NCBI RefSeq assembly: GCF_004664715.2
Contig: NC_051072.1
Coordinates: 30,091,994-30,155,993 of the forward strand
Direction of reading: 5' to 3'
DNA: 64,000 bases
DNA from: Peromyscus leucopus
Lineage: Eukaryota > Chordata > Mammalia > Rodentia > Cricetidae
Shown: piece by piece, positions 1 to 11,519 of the stretch
Layout of the letters: each line of letters begins with the position of its first letter
Position numbering within the stretch: position 1 is the first letter of the stretch
Notes under the pieces: model-generated
The model's database searches: none
What the model was told of the DNA's origin: nothing
What the model saw: only the letters and a program-made list of their open reading frames with translations
Made by a program: the position numbers and the translations under genes

Positions 1-530
1 CTCTGATTGGTGTTTCGGCAGATTTGGTGCTCCTGCATTTGACATTGACTAAAGGAGAAGTAGCTTGGTCTTTGAGCGGGGGAGGAGGGGGGAATCTAGG
101 AATTTCAGAGAGAGGAATTAAGTGTCGAAGGCCCAGAGCCATTCTCTTCGGAAGAGAGATGAAAGTCCTAGCTGTTCTTTCCTGCCTACACAGGACTCTG
201 GACTTTGTGTCAGAACGTCTGTGGGAGGATTTGGCCCTGGGTGTTTTGAGAAATGAAGCAGAGTGCAGTGGCGTAAAATGCAAAGTAGCTGCTGTCCAGA
301 CCAGGATTACGCTGGGAAGACCAAGGATGTGGTGGGAAGAAATCGGAGAGCTTGGGATGGGGAGGATCAGGAAATCCTAAATTTAGACTAATGAGAAAAT
401 ATCTGATGGAAGTAACCAACTCATCGAACATTTTGGGAAACAGGCTGGATGAATGATTGCAGAAGGTATAACATATTATATTATATCAATTATATTATGC
501 TATTATATCCATTTCTTAAATGATTTTATT
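1..530. other. Unassigned single-copy-looking stretch
   Basis: No repeat or gene recognised. Bases 1-400 are less AT-rich than most of the flank, with purine-rich blocks (near 80-95 and 300-370). A 118-codon open frame at 24-380 has no recognisable motif and lacks support as a gene. Confidence 0.4.
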
Positions 531-552
531 TATTTTTTATTTGTTTGTTTGT

Positions 553-603
<51 letters not shown>

Positions 604-604
604 T
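553..604 (-). repeat. (TTTA)n tail of a B1 SINE
   Basis: About thirteen tandem TTTA units; on the minus strand this is an expanded A-rich (AAAT)n tail of the adjoining B1. Its length suggests microsatellite growth from the SINE tail. Confidence 0.9.
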
Positions 605-605
605 A

Positions 606-742
606 GACAGGGTTTCTCTGTATAGCCCTGGCTGTCCTGGAACTCGCTCTGTAGATCAGGCTGGCCTTGAACTCAGAGATTCACTTGCCTCTGCTTGATT
701 ACTGAGTGCTGGGATTAAAGGCATGAGCCACCACACCTGGCT
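606..742 (-). repeat. B1 SINE (7SL-derived), minus strand
   Basis: Reads gacagggtttctctgtatag, then cctggaactcgctctgtag, and ends in gccaccacacctggct, the reverse complement of a B1 element. The ccctggctgtcc version of the 3' half is an older murine-type form, unlike the cricetid-type B1 copies elsewhere in the window. Confidence 0.95.
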
Positions 743-1427
743 GAAGGTATATTATTTTAGATTCAAATTATTTTAAGTGATTATAATTTGAAGATGCTTG
801 TTCCCACCGCATATGGAAGAGTTGGATTATATTTTTCTTTCCAAAAGTTTTATGTGAATGGTATAAACTCTAATCAAAAGTAATAATTCTTTATATTTAG
901 ATTGATAAATGTTATTCATATACAAATACTTCACATCTATTGCTCACTTACATGCATCTTAATATCTATATAGAGAACCATCAAATGTATTTCCAGGGTT
1001 TTTAAGGTAATCTTTTTTTGGTTGATAAAAAGCAATGGTTCTTAACCTCAGGAGACCAGTACCTATACAGTGTGCTGGACTCACTTGTTGCCTACTGACC
1101 TTGAACACTGATGTTGCCATTCTGGTAGATGGAAGAGAAATTGCTGGACTCAAAGTAGGGCATGGATGTGTGAGCTTTACCAGTTGGAGCATTATGTAAT
1201 TGGCTCTGTCTTCATCTGGCATAAAGTTCAGATTCTGCATAGCTTTGTCATATAAGCATATTTAAAAGACGAAAAAATTTTAGCAATAGGGAAATTGGAG
1301 AATGATGGATTGATGAGCTAACCTTGGTGCTGAAAGGTTCCAAGAGATGAATTGATGATATTTAAAGGCCTCTTTCCTTTGCTTTAATTTTTGGGAAAAA
1401 AAGTAAACTCTATTACTAGCAAATTGT
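743..1427. other. No feature recognised
   Basis: AT-rich unique-looking DNA. A 93-codon open frame on the minus strand (959-1240) has no recognisable family motif. Confidence 0.4.
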
Positions 1428-1588
1428 TTCTTTTTTTTTTTTTAAATTTTCCATACAATATATTTTGATCACGTTTTCCCCTACTTCAATCCCTTTCAGA
1501 TCCTTCCCACCTCCCTAGTCACCCAACTTTATGCTCTTTCTCTCTCTTTTAACAAACAAACAAACAAAAAAACCAAACAAATAATAAA

Positions 1589-1636
<48 letters not shown>

Positions 1637-2066
1637 CACAGAAACAGGGATCAAATAAACAAGCAAAGACCAATAAGATTTAAAAAAAAAAATACCCAGA
1701 CAAAGCAGAATAAATGTTCTACAAAAATACCATTGAATTTTTTTTTTTTTTTGACTTGGCCAACTACTCTCAGGCATGGGACCTGCCCTTGAAGCATGGT
1801 TGATATGCCCAGTGAGACTCCATTGAAGAAAAATGACCTTTTTTGCCTGGTGAGTATCAATTTCAGATAGTTGTTTGCTTAGGGGTGGAAGCCCTCTTCC
1901 CCTTCCCTTTCTAAGTGCTGAGATCCCATCTGGCATGGACATATGCAGGCCTTGGGTGTGCTGTCAAGGTCTCTGGGAGTTCATATGCACATCAGTCCTT
2001 CGTGTCTGGAAGACATTGTTTCATTTTGGTCATCTATCACCACTGGTACCTGTAATTTTTTTTCCA
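1428..2066 (-). mobile_element. L1 (Lx-type) 3' region, minus strand
   Basis: A T-rich start at 1428-1445 (the poly(A) side) is followed by ccatacaatatattttgatc and the pyrimidine-rich block typical of rodent L1 3' regions. Sequence around 1915-2010 (gagatcccatctggcatgg, gttcatatgcacatcagtcc, tctggaagacattgtttc) matches the L1 3'UTR in antisense. A CA microsatellite has grown inside it. Non-coding remnant. Confidence 0.75.
1590..1635. repeat. (CA)n microsatellite
   Basis: Twenty-two or so uninterrupted AC/CA units inside the L1 remnant. Confidence 0.98.
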
Positions 2067-2084
2067 AAAGTCTCCCTTTCAACT

Positions 2085-2375
2085 TTTTTTTTTATTTTAT
2101 AATTTAATTTAATTTTACATATCAGCCACTGATTCCCCTATCCTTCCTCTGCTCCTCCAGGCCCCCCCCACGGACTCCCCCCAATCTATCCCTCATTCCA
2201 ATCTCCTCCAGGGCAAGGACTCCCCTGGGGATTCAGCTTAGCCTGGTAGATTCAGTAAAGGCAGGTCCAGTCCCCTCTTCCCTTCACCCAGGTTGAGCAA
2301 AGTGTCCCTGCATAGGCCCCAGGCTCCAAAAAGCCAGCTCATGCACTAAGGACAGGTCCTAGTCCCACTGCCTTT
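2085..2375 (-). mobile_element. Second L1 3' fragment, minus strand
   Basis: Begins with a T-rich stretch, then ttttacatatcagccac, a CT-rich block, ctcctccagggcaaggactc, gcaggtccagtcccctc and gccagctcatgcactaagga. The same landmarks recur in the L1 fragment at 22462-23070, confirming a dispersed family. It abuts the previous L1 fragment but starts with its own T-tract, so it looks like a separate insertion. Confidence 0.8.
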
Positions 2376-3234
2376 TTACTCTTTAAAAACCACCTTTAGT
2401 GAGACTGACTTTTATGCTTAAATTGAAGAAAAGCTGAGGAATCCAAACTATTTGCCCTTTATGTTATTCACAAGATTGTTCATGAACTTACACAGAAGCC
2501 AAATCTTTAGGAGATGTTTAGTCAGTGACACAGACCTGGGTGTAAGCTAGACTATGACAGACAAAGACCAGGCACTTAAATTCCTACTCAAGACTTTGGT
2601 GGAACATTAAGGTAATTTCATACATGACTTTGAGCATGCCTCCTAAGGTGCCTATTTTTCAGAAAAATATTTGTTCCATTGATATCTTTGAAGTTAATGT
2701 TAAGCATGTTTGAAGCATATACAATATAGAATGTGTAAAATAGAACTGATTTTAATGATATAAAATGTCATTCACAAAGAAGTTGGTGGCATTTTTAGGA
2801 ACAACTGATTTAACTTGTTAAACATGATTGCAAAAATTTAATTTCCTTAGTGATTTCTTCCTAAACAGCTTAGTATTTATACATATAACATTTTGAATAT
2901 TGCTTATTTTCACAGAAATTTCTCTGTTAGGAATTCAGAACTATTTGATTAGCATCTAATAAAAAAATTAAGTATATAATTTCGAGAGACATAGGAAAGG
3001 AATTAAGCCAAAATATTTTTTTCTTGTATGAAAAAATTTTTTTTTGAAGACCAGCAACTTAGGCTCACTTTTATTTTTCCCCAGTATTAACACTGAGTAG
3101 GAGCATGTATATATGTATTTATTTGAGAATTAGAAAATTGTGTTGCATTTCTTTCAATCAATATTTTTTTCTCTCTCCACTGAATTGAGATAGTTTCTTC
3201 TGTTTTTATCTAGTGGTTCAATGGTTTTCCTGTT
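2376..3234. other. No feature recognised
   Basis: AT-rich, unique-looking sequence without a repeat or gene I can name. Confidence 0.4.
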
Positions 3235-3620
3235 TTGTTTTGTCACCCTTAATAAAGCTGGAGTCATTTTGGAATAGGGAACCTCTATTGAGAAAATGCC
3301 TCCGAAAGATTGCCTATGGGTATTTTCTTGATTAGTGATTGATGTGGGAGGGTCTATCACTGTGGTGCCACACTTGAGCAGATGGTCCTAAGATGTAGAA
3401 GACAACACTCAGAGCAAACTCTGAGGAGCAAACAAATAAGTAGAGTTCCTCCATGACTTCATTAGTTCTTGCCTCTGAGTTCCTGTCCTGTCTTCTCTTA
3501 GTGATGAAGTGTTACATGAGAATTGTAAGTGGAAGTACACCCTTTCCTTCCCAAGTTGCTTTTGATCATGGTGTTTTATCACAGCCATAGAAACCCTAAT
3601 TAAGCCAATGGTACTTCCTG
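3235..3620 (+). repeat. Rodent interspersed repeat, family A, copy 1
   Basis: Landmarks gctggagtcattttggaa, ttgagaaaatgcc, cccaagttgcttttgatcatggtgt and cacagccatagaaaccc recur in order at 9750-10125, so this is a dispersed repeat. I recognise the family as common in rodents but do not assign a name. The antisense 78-codon open frame at 3409-3645 is a by-product. Confidence 0.75.
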
Positions 3621-3719
3621 ACCATGAGAGGAGGGCTAAGAACATGGGGATGACTGTTAGCCTAACTAGATAATTTCATGATTGCTGTAGTCTGTCTTTT
3701 TAGTTTTTAAAGCAGATTT

Positions 3720-4310
3720 TGTGGTATATTCGTTATACATAGCGGTGGGTTCATAAAGACATTTATTGCAAGTAAACCATGTACTTTGGCCATATGTTCT
3801 ACTCTCCTCTCTTCTTTCTCACATCACTATTTCCTTTCGTTCCCACAGACATCCTCTCTTCTACTTTTATGTCATACATATGTTTGATTATATACATCCA
3901 TAGGACCCACGAATGAGAGAAAAATATGGGACATTTGTCTTTTTGAGTGTGACTTATTTCACTTCATATTCTGGTGTCCAGCTGCTTCTATTTTCCTATA
4001 AGCAACACAATTTTATTCTTCTGTATTGCTGAAAATAGTATGTTTTCTTTATCCACTCATCTATTGAGGGACAACAGGCCTGCCTGACTCCATGAAGTGT
4101 TGTTGTGAATAGTGCTGCAAAAATTACAGATGTGCAGGTGTCTCTGTGGTTATATTGACTTAGAGCCTCTTGGCTATTTATCTAGAAATGTGTTATCTGG
4201 ATGTCCATAGTGATTTCCATTGCATCTGAACACAGAGGTGAAGACACTTCTCCTCAATTACTTCTTTTTAAATCTTGAAAAAAAAAAAATGGCGGGTACT
4301 GTGCATCCGT
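3720..4310 (-). mobile_element. Old L1, ORF2 3' portion, minus strand
   Basis: Antisense L1 landmarks are gagtgtgacttatttcact, tttatccactcatctattg, ttgtgaatagtgctgca and gcaggtgtctctgtgg. Heavily diverged; no open ORF2 frame survives. It probably belongs to the same old insertion as 4330-6110, with part lost between. Confidence 0.75.
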
Positions 4311-4329
4311 GAATCGGTCAGGTTCTCAG

Positions 4330-5668
4330 CCTTTTTAATTTATTGCCGTTTCAATCTCATTGCTTTCTATAGATATTTATGTTGTTTACATGATCTTAGT
4401 TTAATTTGGAAAGTCATGTATGTCCAGATTTTTCTTCATTTCTTTTAGATTTTACAGTTCATTGGAATATAATTTTTCAAATTCTGCCTCGCAGATCATC
4501 TGAATTTCATTGATATCACTTAATTATTCCTACCTAGTTTAATTAATTTGGGCCTTCTCACTCTCTTCTTTTTGCTTAGTTTATGAGTATAAGTTTGTGA
4601 AACTTGCCTATCGTTTCAAAGAAGTAATTCTTTGTTTCATTGATTTTTTGTATTATTATCACTTTCACATTCATTATTTCTCTGCATTGGCTGACTTTAT
4701 GTTTAGCTTATTCCTATTTTGTTAAGATACTAAAGTTGGCTATTAAGTTTCTTATTTGAGATCTTTATAAGTTTTTAATTAATATAATCATTGTGTTTCA
4801 TATGTTCTATTATATTGAGTTCATTTCCATTCATTCTAATAAATTAAAAGTCCCCTGATTTTACTGATAAGTCATTCATCATTCCATAGTGTATGTTGAG
4901 CTTCCATGAATATGTACACATTCTGTAGTTTGTCTTGCTGGTGAGTTATACTTTTCTCCCATTGTGATCAGTTAAAAGGTAAGAAAAATTTCATTTTTTT
5001 GTACTTTTAAGACAGGCCATTTGTCCTAGCATTATAGTTTACATTATATAATGTTTTAATGAGCTGCTAAGAATATATATTTTGAAATATTTGATTGTAA
5101 TATTATCTGTGTAGCTGTTAAGTCCATTTGATATATAATATGCCACTTAACTCTTTCTTTCTTGATTTTAGTTGTCTGAATAATCTCTCTTTTGGTGGAA
5201 ACAGGATATTAAACTCTCCTTCTATTATGGTGTTGAGTTCAACTTATGCTCTTACATTTAGTAGTGTCTATTTCATAAAATATGATACATTGATGTTTGG
5301 TGCATATGTATTTAGAAATGTTCAATATCCTCTTTATAGATTATTCCCTTTATCAGTAAAAAGTACTCCTTTTGTCTCTTCCTAATTTTGGATTTAAGTC
5401 TAATTTTTTTGTATGTTAATACAACTACACATGCTTTTTACCTCTCCTACTTCTATTTGCTGAGAATACCTTGTTTTATTCTTTAAACCTAAGGTTGTTT
5501 TGAACTTTGCCAGTGGGTGCATTTCTTGCAAGCAGCGAACGGATGACTCCTGAATCCATTCTGTTAGTCTGCTCCACTTTGAATGGAGAACTGAGGTCAT
5601 TAAAATTTAAGATTTCTACTGAAACAAATGTATTCATTTCTGTGGTTTATTAATTTTATAGTGTTTGG
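4330..5668 (-). mobile_element. Old L1, ORF2 5' portion, minus strand
   Basis: Antisense of the N-terminal half of L1 ORF2, with landmarks such as gttaagtccatttgatat, tatggtgttgagttc and gggtgcatttcttgcaagcagc. Many substitutions and stops, so non-functional. The plus-strand open frame at 5128-5385 and the minus-strand frame at 5400-5600 are fragments within this relic, not host genes. Confidence 0.75.
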
Positions 5669-5950
5669 TGGGGAAACAGGAAGAAGGAAGGAAAGACACT
5701 GTAGCCACCGGCAGAACAAGCAGCATGTAAAGACGCCAGTAAGCCACCAGCCACGTGGCAAGGTATATAGATTTATAAAAATGGGTTAATTTAAGATATA
5801 AAAACAGTTAACAAAAAGCCTGCCATGGCCATACAGTTTGTAAACAATATAAGTCTCTGTGTTTACTTGGTTGGGTCTGAACAACTGGGGGACTGACAGG
5901 TGACAAAGATTTGTCCTGATTGTGGGCAAGGCAGGAAAACTCTAGCTACA
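5669..5950 (+). mobile_element. Solo LTR inserted in L1, with 6-bp target duplication
   Basis: A 282-bp unit that starts TG, ends CA and is bounded by GTTTGG on both sides (5663-5668 and 5951-5956). L1 sequence is interrupted at exactly this place. It includes gtaagccaccagccacgtgg, aaatgggttaatttaag and ttacttggttgggtctga, features of a rodent ERV LTR. The 6-bp duplication points to the ERVK/class II group. No internal viral region is present. Confidence 0.85.
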
Positions 5951-6425
5951 GTTTGGGGCTTCCTTAATACCTTAAATATCTCTTGTAGTGCTGGATTACA
6001 GGTGATTAACTCCTCTATTTTGAGTTATCACAGAAGGTTTTTACTCTCTTTTGATTAGTAGGGATAGCTTTGCTGGATATAGTAGTCTAAGATGGCAGTT
6101 ACTATATTTAAGTGCTTGAAGTACCAATGCTCTCTTATCCTTCATTATTTTTTCATACAGTGTATTTTGATTATATTCTTTGCTCTGCTCAGTTCCTCCC
6201 AGATTCTCTCATCTCCCTACCCACCAAATTTAATGTTATCTCTCTCAAACACAAATATACATCACCACCACCACCACCACTACCAACAAAAACAACAAAA
6301 CCAAAACCAAACAAACAAAAAACAAATGAAACCAAACCAAAACAAAACATGAAGTCCATTTTGTGTAAGCCAACTACCCCTCGTCATGTGACTTGCAGTG
6401 GAGTGTGGTTGCTGTAACTTCTACC
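5951..6425 (-). mobile_element. L1 continuation and an L1 3' region, minus strand
   Basis: The old L1 resumes after the LTR (ctcttgtagtgctggattac, ggatatagtagtctaag) to about 6110. From 6140 a different L1 piece begins, with catacagtgtattttgatta and a pyrimidine block like that at 1445-1530, then an ACC/AAAC-rich stretch and ggcca-type 3'UTR sequence ending at 6425. Confidence 0.65.
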
Positions 6426-8152
6426 TCACTTTTGATACTTATCAATCTGACAACCAAGTTTTAATTCTTTATATTTTTGTGTGGTGGATATCACTGATAT
6501 TTTCCTGTATACCATCTAGCTGCTTTTCTCATGGGAATATTTTTATATGAGGAACCAGTTTTCTCTCATTTTCAGTCTATGTGGGTTAGTTAGATGGAGT
6601 TACTGTTCCCACTTGGAGCAATGGGTGATTACATGACTTAAGTTTGCAGATGAGAACATTCCACTCTTACAGCCACAGTTCTATCCTCTTCAGGTAATGA
6701 TGCTCAACTCTGGAACCATTAGCTTAGGACCATTGGTTTTAAAATAGTTGCTTCCATGTTAAGTTCTCAATGAAATTACCTGAAAATGAGGGTAATTCTG
6801 AGGAAAGAAGCAATATGACAGATGGAGAGGCAAATGCTGATAACATTGAGTACTTTGATCCAACTCTACTCAACATAACTAGTCTTGACATTTTTAATTA
6901 CAATCCTTCCTTTTCAGTGTTCATTTACTTTAATTCACTTAGAATTAGGTTTCTGTCCCTTGAGTAAAAAATTGCAGCACTTCATATCACTTTCTAAATT
7001 GTTTATATTGTAGTAACAAAGTCCAATATGTTGCTTATTATGCTTATTTATGACATAGTTATAAACTCTCTACATTATATAATATGTATATGTTGGAAAT
7101 AACATACAGCTAATTTTCTCTATCATTTTGTTTTAAATTTAAAGCATGGGCTGTTGTCCCCTCATAGCATTTCTAAGCTAGAAAGAACATTTGACATGAT
7201 TTCCTTCGATCTTTCTGATTAATCTGGCAGTAGAAACTATGAAGACAGTATTAGGATACAATAAAACTCTGTGTGGGAGAAAAGTATCACAAATCCAGGG
7301 TACATTATTGTTTTATGAGTCATTTAGGTAGTCTAGAACAAGTTACTTATGCTGTTTGAAAATTAGTTTCCTTAACTATTGTTTTAAGGATGTCTGACTT
7401 ATAGTTTAACATGATACTATAAAAAATTATATTATTGCCAAGAAACATAGCTAGATATAAACTATGGCAATGTGAGCATTCTACTATTTTGTAGTAGAGA
7501 GATTATCATGTGTGTATCTGAAATTATTTATTGCTATTTTAATTATTTCAGAATAGCTTTGCGGATGTATGTGGCTCAGTGGCAGAGGACCTTCAGAATA
7601 AGTCAAATTGAAATAATTGGAATCTATAGGTATTAAATAAAACAGCACAGAGAGACATTGATACATATGAAATACTTCCTTGAATGTGTCATGTTTTGTA
7701 GGGTGTCTTGGGGTTAGTTAATTTTTCATAGCGATGAAGTAAAATTTCATTCTTGAAAGCATAATATAATTGACTTTTCATATCAAACTAGTATGTAACT
7801 AACCAGATCAGAATGATTTCATTAATCATAAAAATCTACATTCACTGCATTTATCTAGTTGAATATACTTCGAAAACAAAAGGTTGCAAAGTAATTAAAT
7901 TATTTTCAATAATGTTATATTGTTGATGATATTCTTAACCTAGAAATGTTAGTAACAAGCCCAAAGTAAATTTATGAAGGAATGATTCACAAAGTCCTAC
8001 ATATTGAAATGTACAATGTTATGAAGTGAAACACACATTCATGTGAAATGATTACCACAATTAAGTCAGTAAACACTTGGATTATTTTGTATAACTGATG
8101 TTTTACTTTACTATTATTTTTGTGCCATGTTAGAGGTTGGTTATTACATGGG
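6426..8152. other. Mostly unassigned AT-rich DNA
   Basis: No gene recognised. A short ID-like trace (gtatgtggctcagtggcaga) lies near 7566-7590 but is too short to call firmly. The open frames at 6770-6967 and 7484-7666 have no motif or codon signal I would trust. Confidence 0.4.
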
Positions 8153-8162
8153 CGCGAGTGCG

Positions 8163-8211
<49 letters not shown>
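8153..8211. repeat. GC/CA alternating microsatellite
   Basis: A GCGC-containing start (gcgcgagtgcgcacgcac) leads into about 24 CA units. Alternating purine-pyrimidine sequence of this length can adopt Z-DNA. Confidence 0.97.
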
Positions 8212-8213
<2 letters not shown>

Positions 8214-9714
8214 ATATTCTCAAAGAAAGAAATAGGAAAAATATGAGTTCAATCAATTCAAATGAAAATTGACAAAGCTCTATTTTGCCCTGTGGACTCG
8301 GGTGCACTGTGTATATTGTGCCTGCTGTAAACTTAAAGGAGAAACAGCATCTATGACTGTCCTTCATGCCCAGCATCTCTAAAAGGTCATTTCAGCCCTC
8401 CATATCCAGTTCAATATTTTATTAGATGGTGAAAATTCTAGACTCTACCTCACTTGGTTTAAGAACTGTAGATTATAGGACATGATGTTTATGAGGAGTT
8501 AAGCCTAGAGAAAAGTACACATCAGCGTTTGAAAATGCCCCTAAAAATTGTCTAATTATGGCCTTGTCTTGTTTGAATAGGAGCTCTTTGAGGACAGGGA
8601 CCAGGTGCTGCTGAGTCCTCGATACTCCACTCTCTGGGTATGAGTTGGATATGTGTTTCCATTTGTTGTTTCAAAAAGTATTGTTACTTCAAGAAATCCT
8701 ACAGCACTTGTGGAAGAATTCCTCCCAGAACTTCAGGAAACCCGGGGCCTGCCAAGGGTGCTGCTCCCTCCTTCCTCTTTGAATTCTGTCGAGAAAACAC
8801 AGTTTTATTCGCACTAAAGACTGTGGTAAGGAGTTTCTGTTGCATTCACAAGAGATTGGAATTAAAAGAAATTTAGCATACATCAAGGGACTATTTTCCC
8901 AGAAGTAACGAAGATAAAGTAAGAGAATTGTACTAAATATATCCCTGTCATTCTCATGATATGATTGTCCTTTTGTCTGAGGAATATTAAAAAAAAAATG
9001 AACAAACCACCATTGGCATGTACACTGGTCTTTACTGACTTCTGAAACCAATGTTTTATTTTAGATAAAATGTAGGGTTTTTTTTTTTTTTTAAAGAAAT
9101 ACAATTTCAGACATTAGCTGGGATTTTATTATTTATTTTCTGAGCTGTACTGTGGTGGATGCTTGTCCTCATTATTTCCATTATAAATCCCTTCTGCTCA
9201 AGAAGCTGGAACTGCCCTAATAAAAAGAATGGCTTCAGGCAAACACTAGAAGCATTTGCTCTCAGCTTAAGAGGACTTTTGTTTTTCCAGGTCTTGGAAA
9301 TAAAAATCTATTAAATTCTTTCAAAATTATAGGAGTGCTGAACTGCAGCATGAAGGAGAGGGACCTGCATGAATTGCTGCCTTCACAGGGGTTTTCTTAC
9401 TTGAATTCTGACTTTTAATGCAATTCTGCAGGCCTTTCTGTTCGGTTAGCAGCTACTGTATCATCTAGTCTAAGTTGGCATCACTCATCATATTTCTGAT
9501 ATACTTTAGACAGCCTTTGGATATTTTTGGATAGGCTTTGAACTCTAAGGAAGACTGGATGCTTTAAAGAGAACGAACTTTTAAAATGTAAAAATATTTA
9601 AAGACTGTGGGATATTTAAAATTTGGAATATCTTATATTGTGGTATATTGTAGTATTAATGTGAGATGTTGGGGATGAACAAAAAAGGAAAGATTATGGT
9701 TTAACAGTGACGTA
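8212..9714. other. Largely unassigned DNA with a possible MIR/L2 trace
   Basis: Around 8580-8640 the text gagctctttgaggacaggga resembles the 3' end of ancient mammalian L2/MIR repeats. The rest shows no named repeat. Open frames at 8640-8876 and 8689-9051 overlap on opposite strands and carry no recognisable domain. Confidence 0.35.
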
Positions 9715-9749
9715 TTTTTGTGTCAGGTTGACAAGGAGTTGCTGGCTAA

Positions 9750-10125
9750 TGTCATGTCAACTTGACACAAACTAGAGTCATTTTGGAAAAGGAAAAGTCT
9801 ACTGAGAAAAATGTTTCACTAGATTGGCCTGTGGATAGGACTGTGGCATATATTTCTTGGTTGAAGATTGACCAGATCACTGTGGGTGGTATCACCATGG
9901 ACTGGTGGTCTTGGGTGCTATAAGAAGGCAGGCTGAGCAAGCCAGTAAGAAGTATTTTTCTGTGGCTTCGGCGTCAGTTCCTGTTTTCATGTGTCTGCCT
10001 GGAGTTCCTTTCCTGACTTCCCTTGATGATGAACTACAATCTGGAATGTGAAATAAACCCTCACGTCCAGGTTGCTTTTGTTCATGGTGTTTGATCACAG
10101 CAATAGAAACACTCACTGTGACAAC
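9750..10125 (+). repeat. Rodent interspersed repeat, family A, copy 2
   Basis: Shares with 3235-3620 the landmarks tagagtcattttggaa, gttgcttttgttcatggtgtt and cacagcaatagaaac in the same order and orientation. Better preserved than copy 1, with a middle section gctataagaaggcaggctga. It lies directly beside the L1 fragment that starts near 10140. Confidence 0.75.
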
Positions 10126-10139
10126 TAGACATATGACAG

Positions 10140-10285
10140 AGCATTAACATCTAGAATATATTTTTAAAAACTAAACTAAAATGAAGAGTCAAGGAAACAA
10201 ATGCCCAATTAAAAACTGAGCTATTTGGATTATGAATGGAAGAAATAAAAATGGCTAAGAAATATCTCAAAAAGTGTTCATCATT
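10140..10285 (+). mobile_element. L1 ORF2 3' fragment, plus strand (left of nested insert)
   Basis: Contains aaatgcccaattaaaaactg and atatctcaaaaagtgttcat, the L1 ORF2 stretch just before the part that resumes at 11520. The break at 10285 is caused by the nested element 10286-11519. Confidence 0.75.
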
Positions 10286-11519
10286 CTTCCCCCTCTTCCA
10301 CATTTTGCAAAGACCTTTTAAAAAAAACCTTTCTTTTTATTTGTCCTTTGTGTCTTTAACATCATTCATCTCAATCCCATTCACCTCTCTCTCCCTTCAT
10401 CTTTGCCCTTTGCCTTTGTAAACTGTGCCCCCCCCAATAAAGTGAAATTTAAGAGAAAGGAAGAAAAAAGAGAGAAAAAAAGGAAAGAAAAATCTGTTGT
10501 GGCAGCTGCAGTGTGACACACAGTGCTTCACATAGCAAACCCTTCGGTCCATCTATCTTTACTTGCAAGTATTCAGTGCAAAGAGTCATTGTTCTGTTTC
10601 GAGGCTCTGGTTTCTGTCACACTATCGATACTCGGTCCTCACTGGGACTCCTCTTGGACATCTTGTTGTTGCCCTGTGTTGTGGAGATTCTACAACTTTT
10701 TCTTTTCTAAAGGGCCTATCCCTTTATGTGCTCCAGCAGATCATAGATGGGGTGGATGTCGGGATGAGCCAACTCATAACCCTGTTCTGGACCTGGGTAA
10801 TTGTAGGGTTGGTCATCCCACCAGCCTTCGTCCTCACCACTAGGGTGAGCTCTCCAGCACCACCTGGCTAGCTCACCCTATGCAGTAAGGGGCAGGGGGC
10901 AGGATCTGTTCTCTTGCTTCCAGGCCCATGAAAGCCAGCTCACTTGGCACCTACAGTACCAGGGCCAGCTCTACTGTGATGTACAGATGAGGTACAGGGG
11001 CTCCTTTCCTGAGCGCTGCTGCTGGTGAGGAGCAGGGACAGCTCTCCCGCTCTTATGACCTGAGGGTCAGCTCTCCCAACTGCCATAGGTGGAGAGGGGC
11101 CCACACCACCATATCGCAGATGAGGGGCAGTACCAGATTTCCCATGCTCACATTCGCTCAATGATGGGGTCAGCTCTATGTGCTGCCCAGGTGAGCTGCA
11201 ATGTCCACTTTCTCAAAAGCTATAGCTGATAATGGGGAGGGTCAGCTCCCTTGCCCACTGCAGGTGCCAGAGAAAGGGGATGGTGAAGGTATCTTTCTCT
11301 AGCCCTCACCACCACATGGCAGATGAGAGGAGTGGGTGCAGCTATCCCATTCTCACTCCCAATGATGCCCCCTCCCTCCCCTTGCCCCTGACCACCTCCT
11401 CCTTACCATCTGCGGCACGCTGGAAAGCGGGCCCTGCACCTCACCTGGGTAGCACAGTAGAGATCCCCCTACCCCAAAGAGGAGAGCATAGGTGAGCCAG
11501 CAGTGAGGTCATGAGAGTA
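10286..11519 (+). mobile_element. Composite GC-rich element nested in L1
   Basis: About 1.23 kb sit between two copies of ttcatcatt (10277-10285, 11520-11528), interrupting one L1. It starts with a polypyrimidine block (10286-10440), then a purine block (10441-10490). A GC-rich region follows with a recurring cagctct motif (near 10962, 11032, 11067, 11167), probably degenerate tandem units. Related sequence is, as I recall, dispersed in rodent genomes, but I do not name the family. Overlapping open frames (10523-10871, 10940-11161, 11232-11495) show no conserved domain. The strand given is nominal. Confidence 0.6.

Noticed and set aside
1..20. ctctgattgg at the left edge as a continuation of the mys-like LTR
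   Set aside because: Only ten bases match the motif at 63941-63950 and the following sequence diverges at once.
24..380. 118-codon frame at the left edge as a gene
   Set aside because: No family motif, overlapping frame on the other strand, no splice or promoter support.
10523..10871. Two overlapping 100-codon plus-strand frames in the GC-rich element
   Set aside because: Two phases open at once in GC-rich, repeat-like DNA; no recognised domain or splice context.
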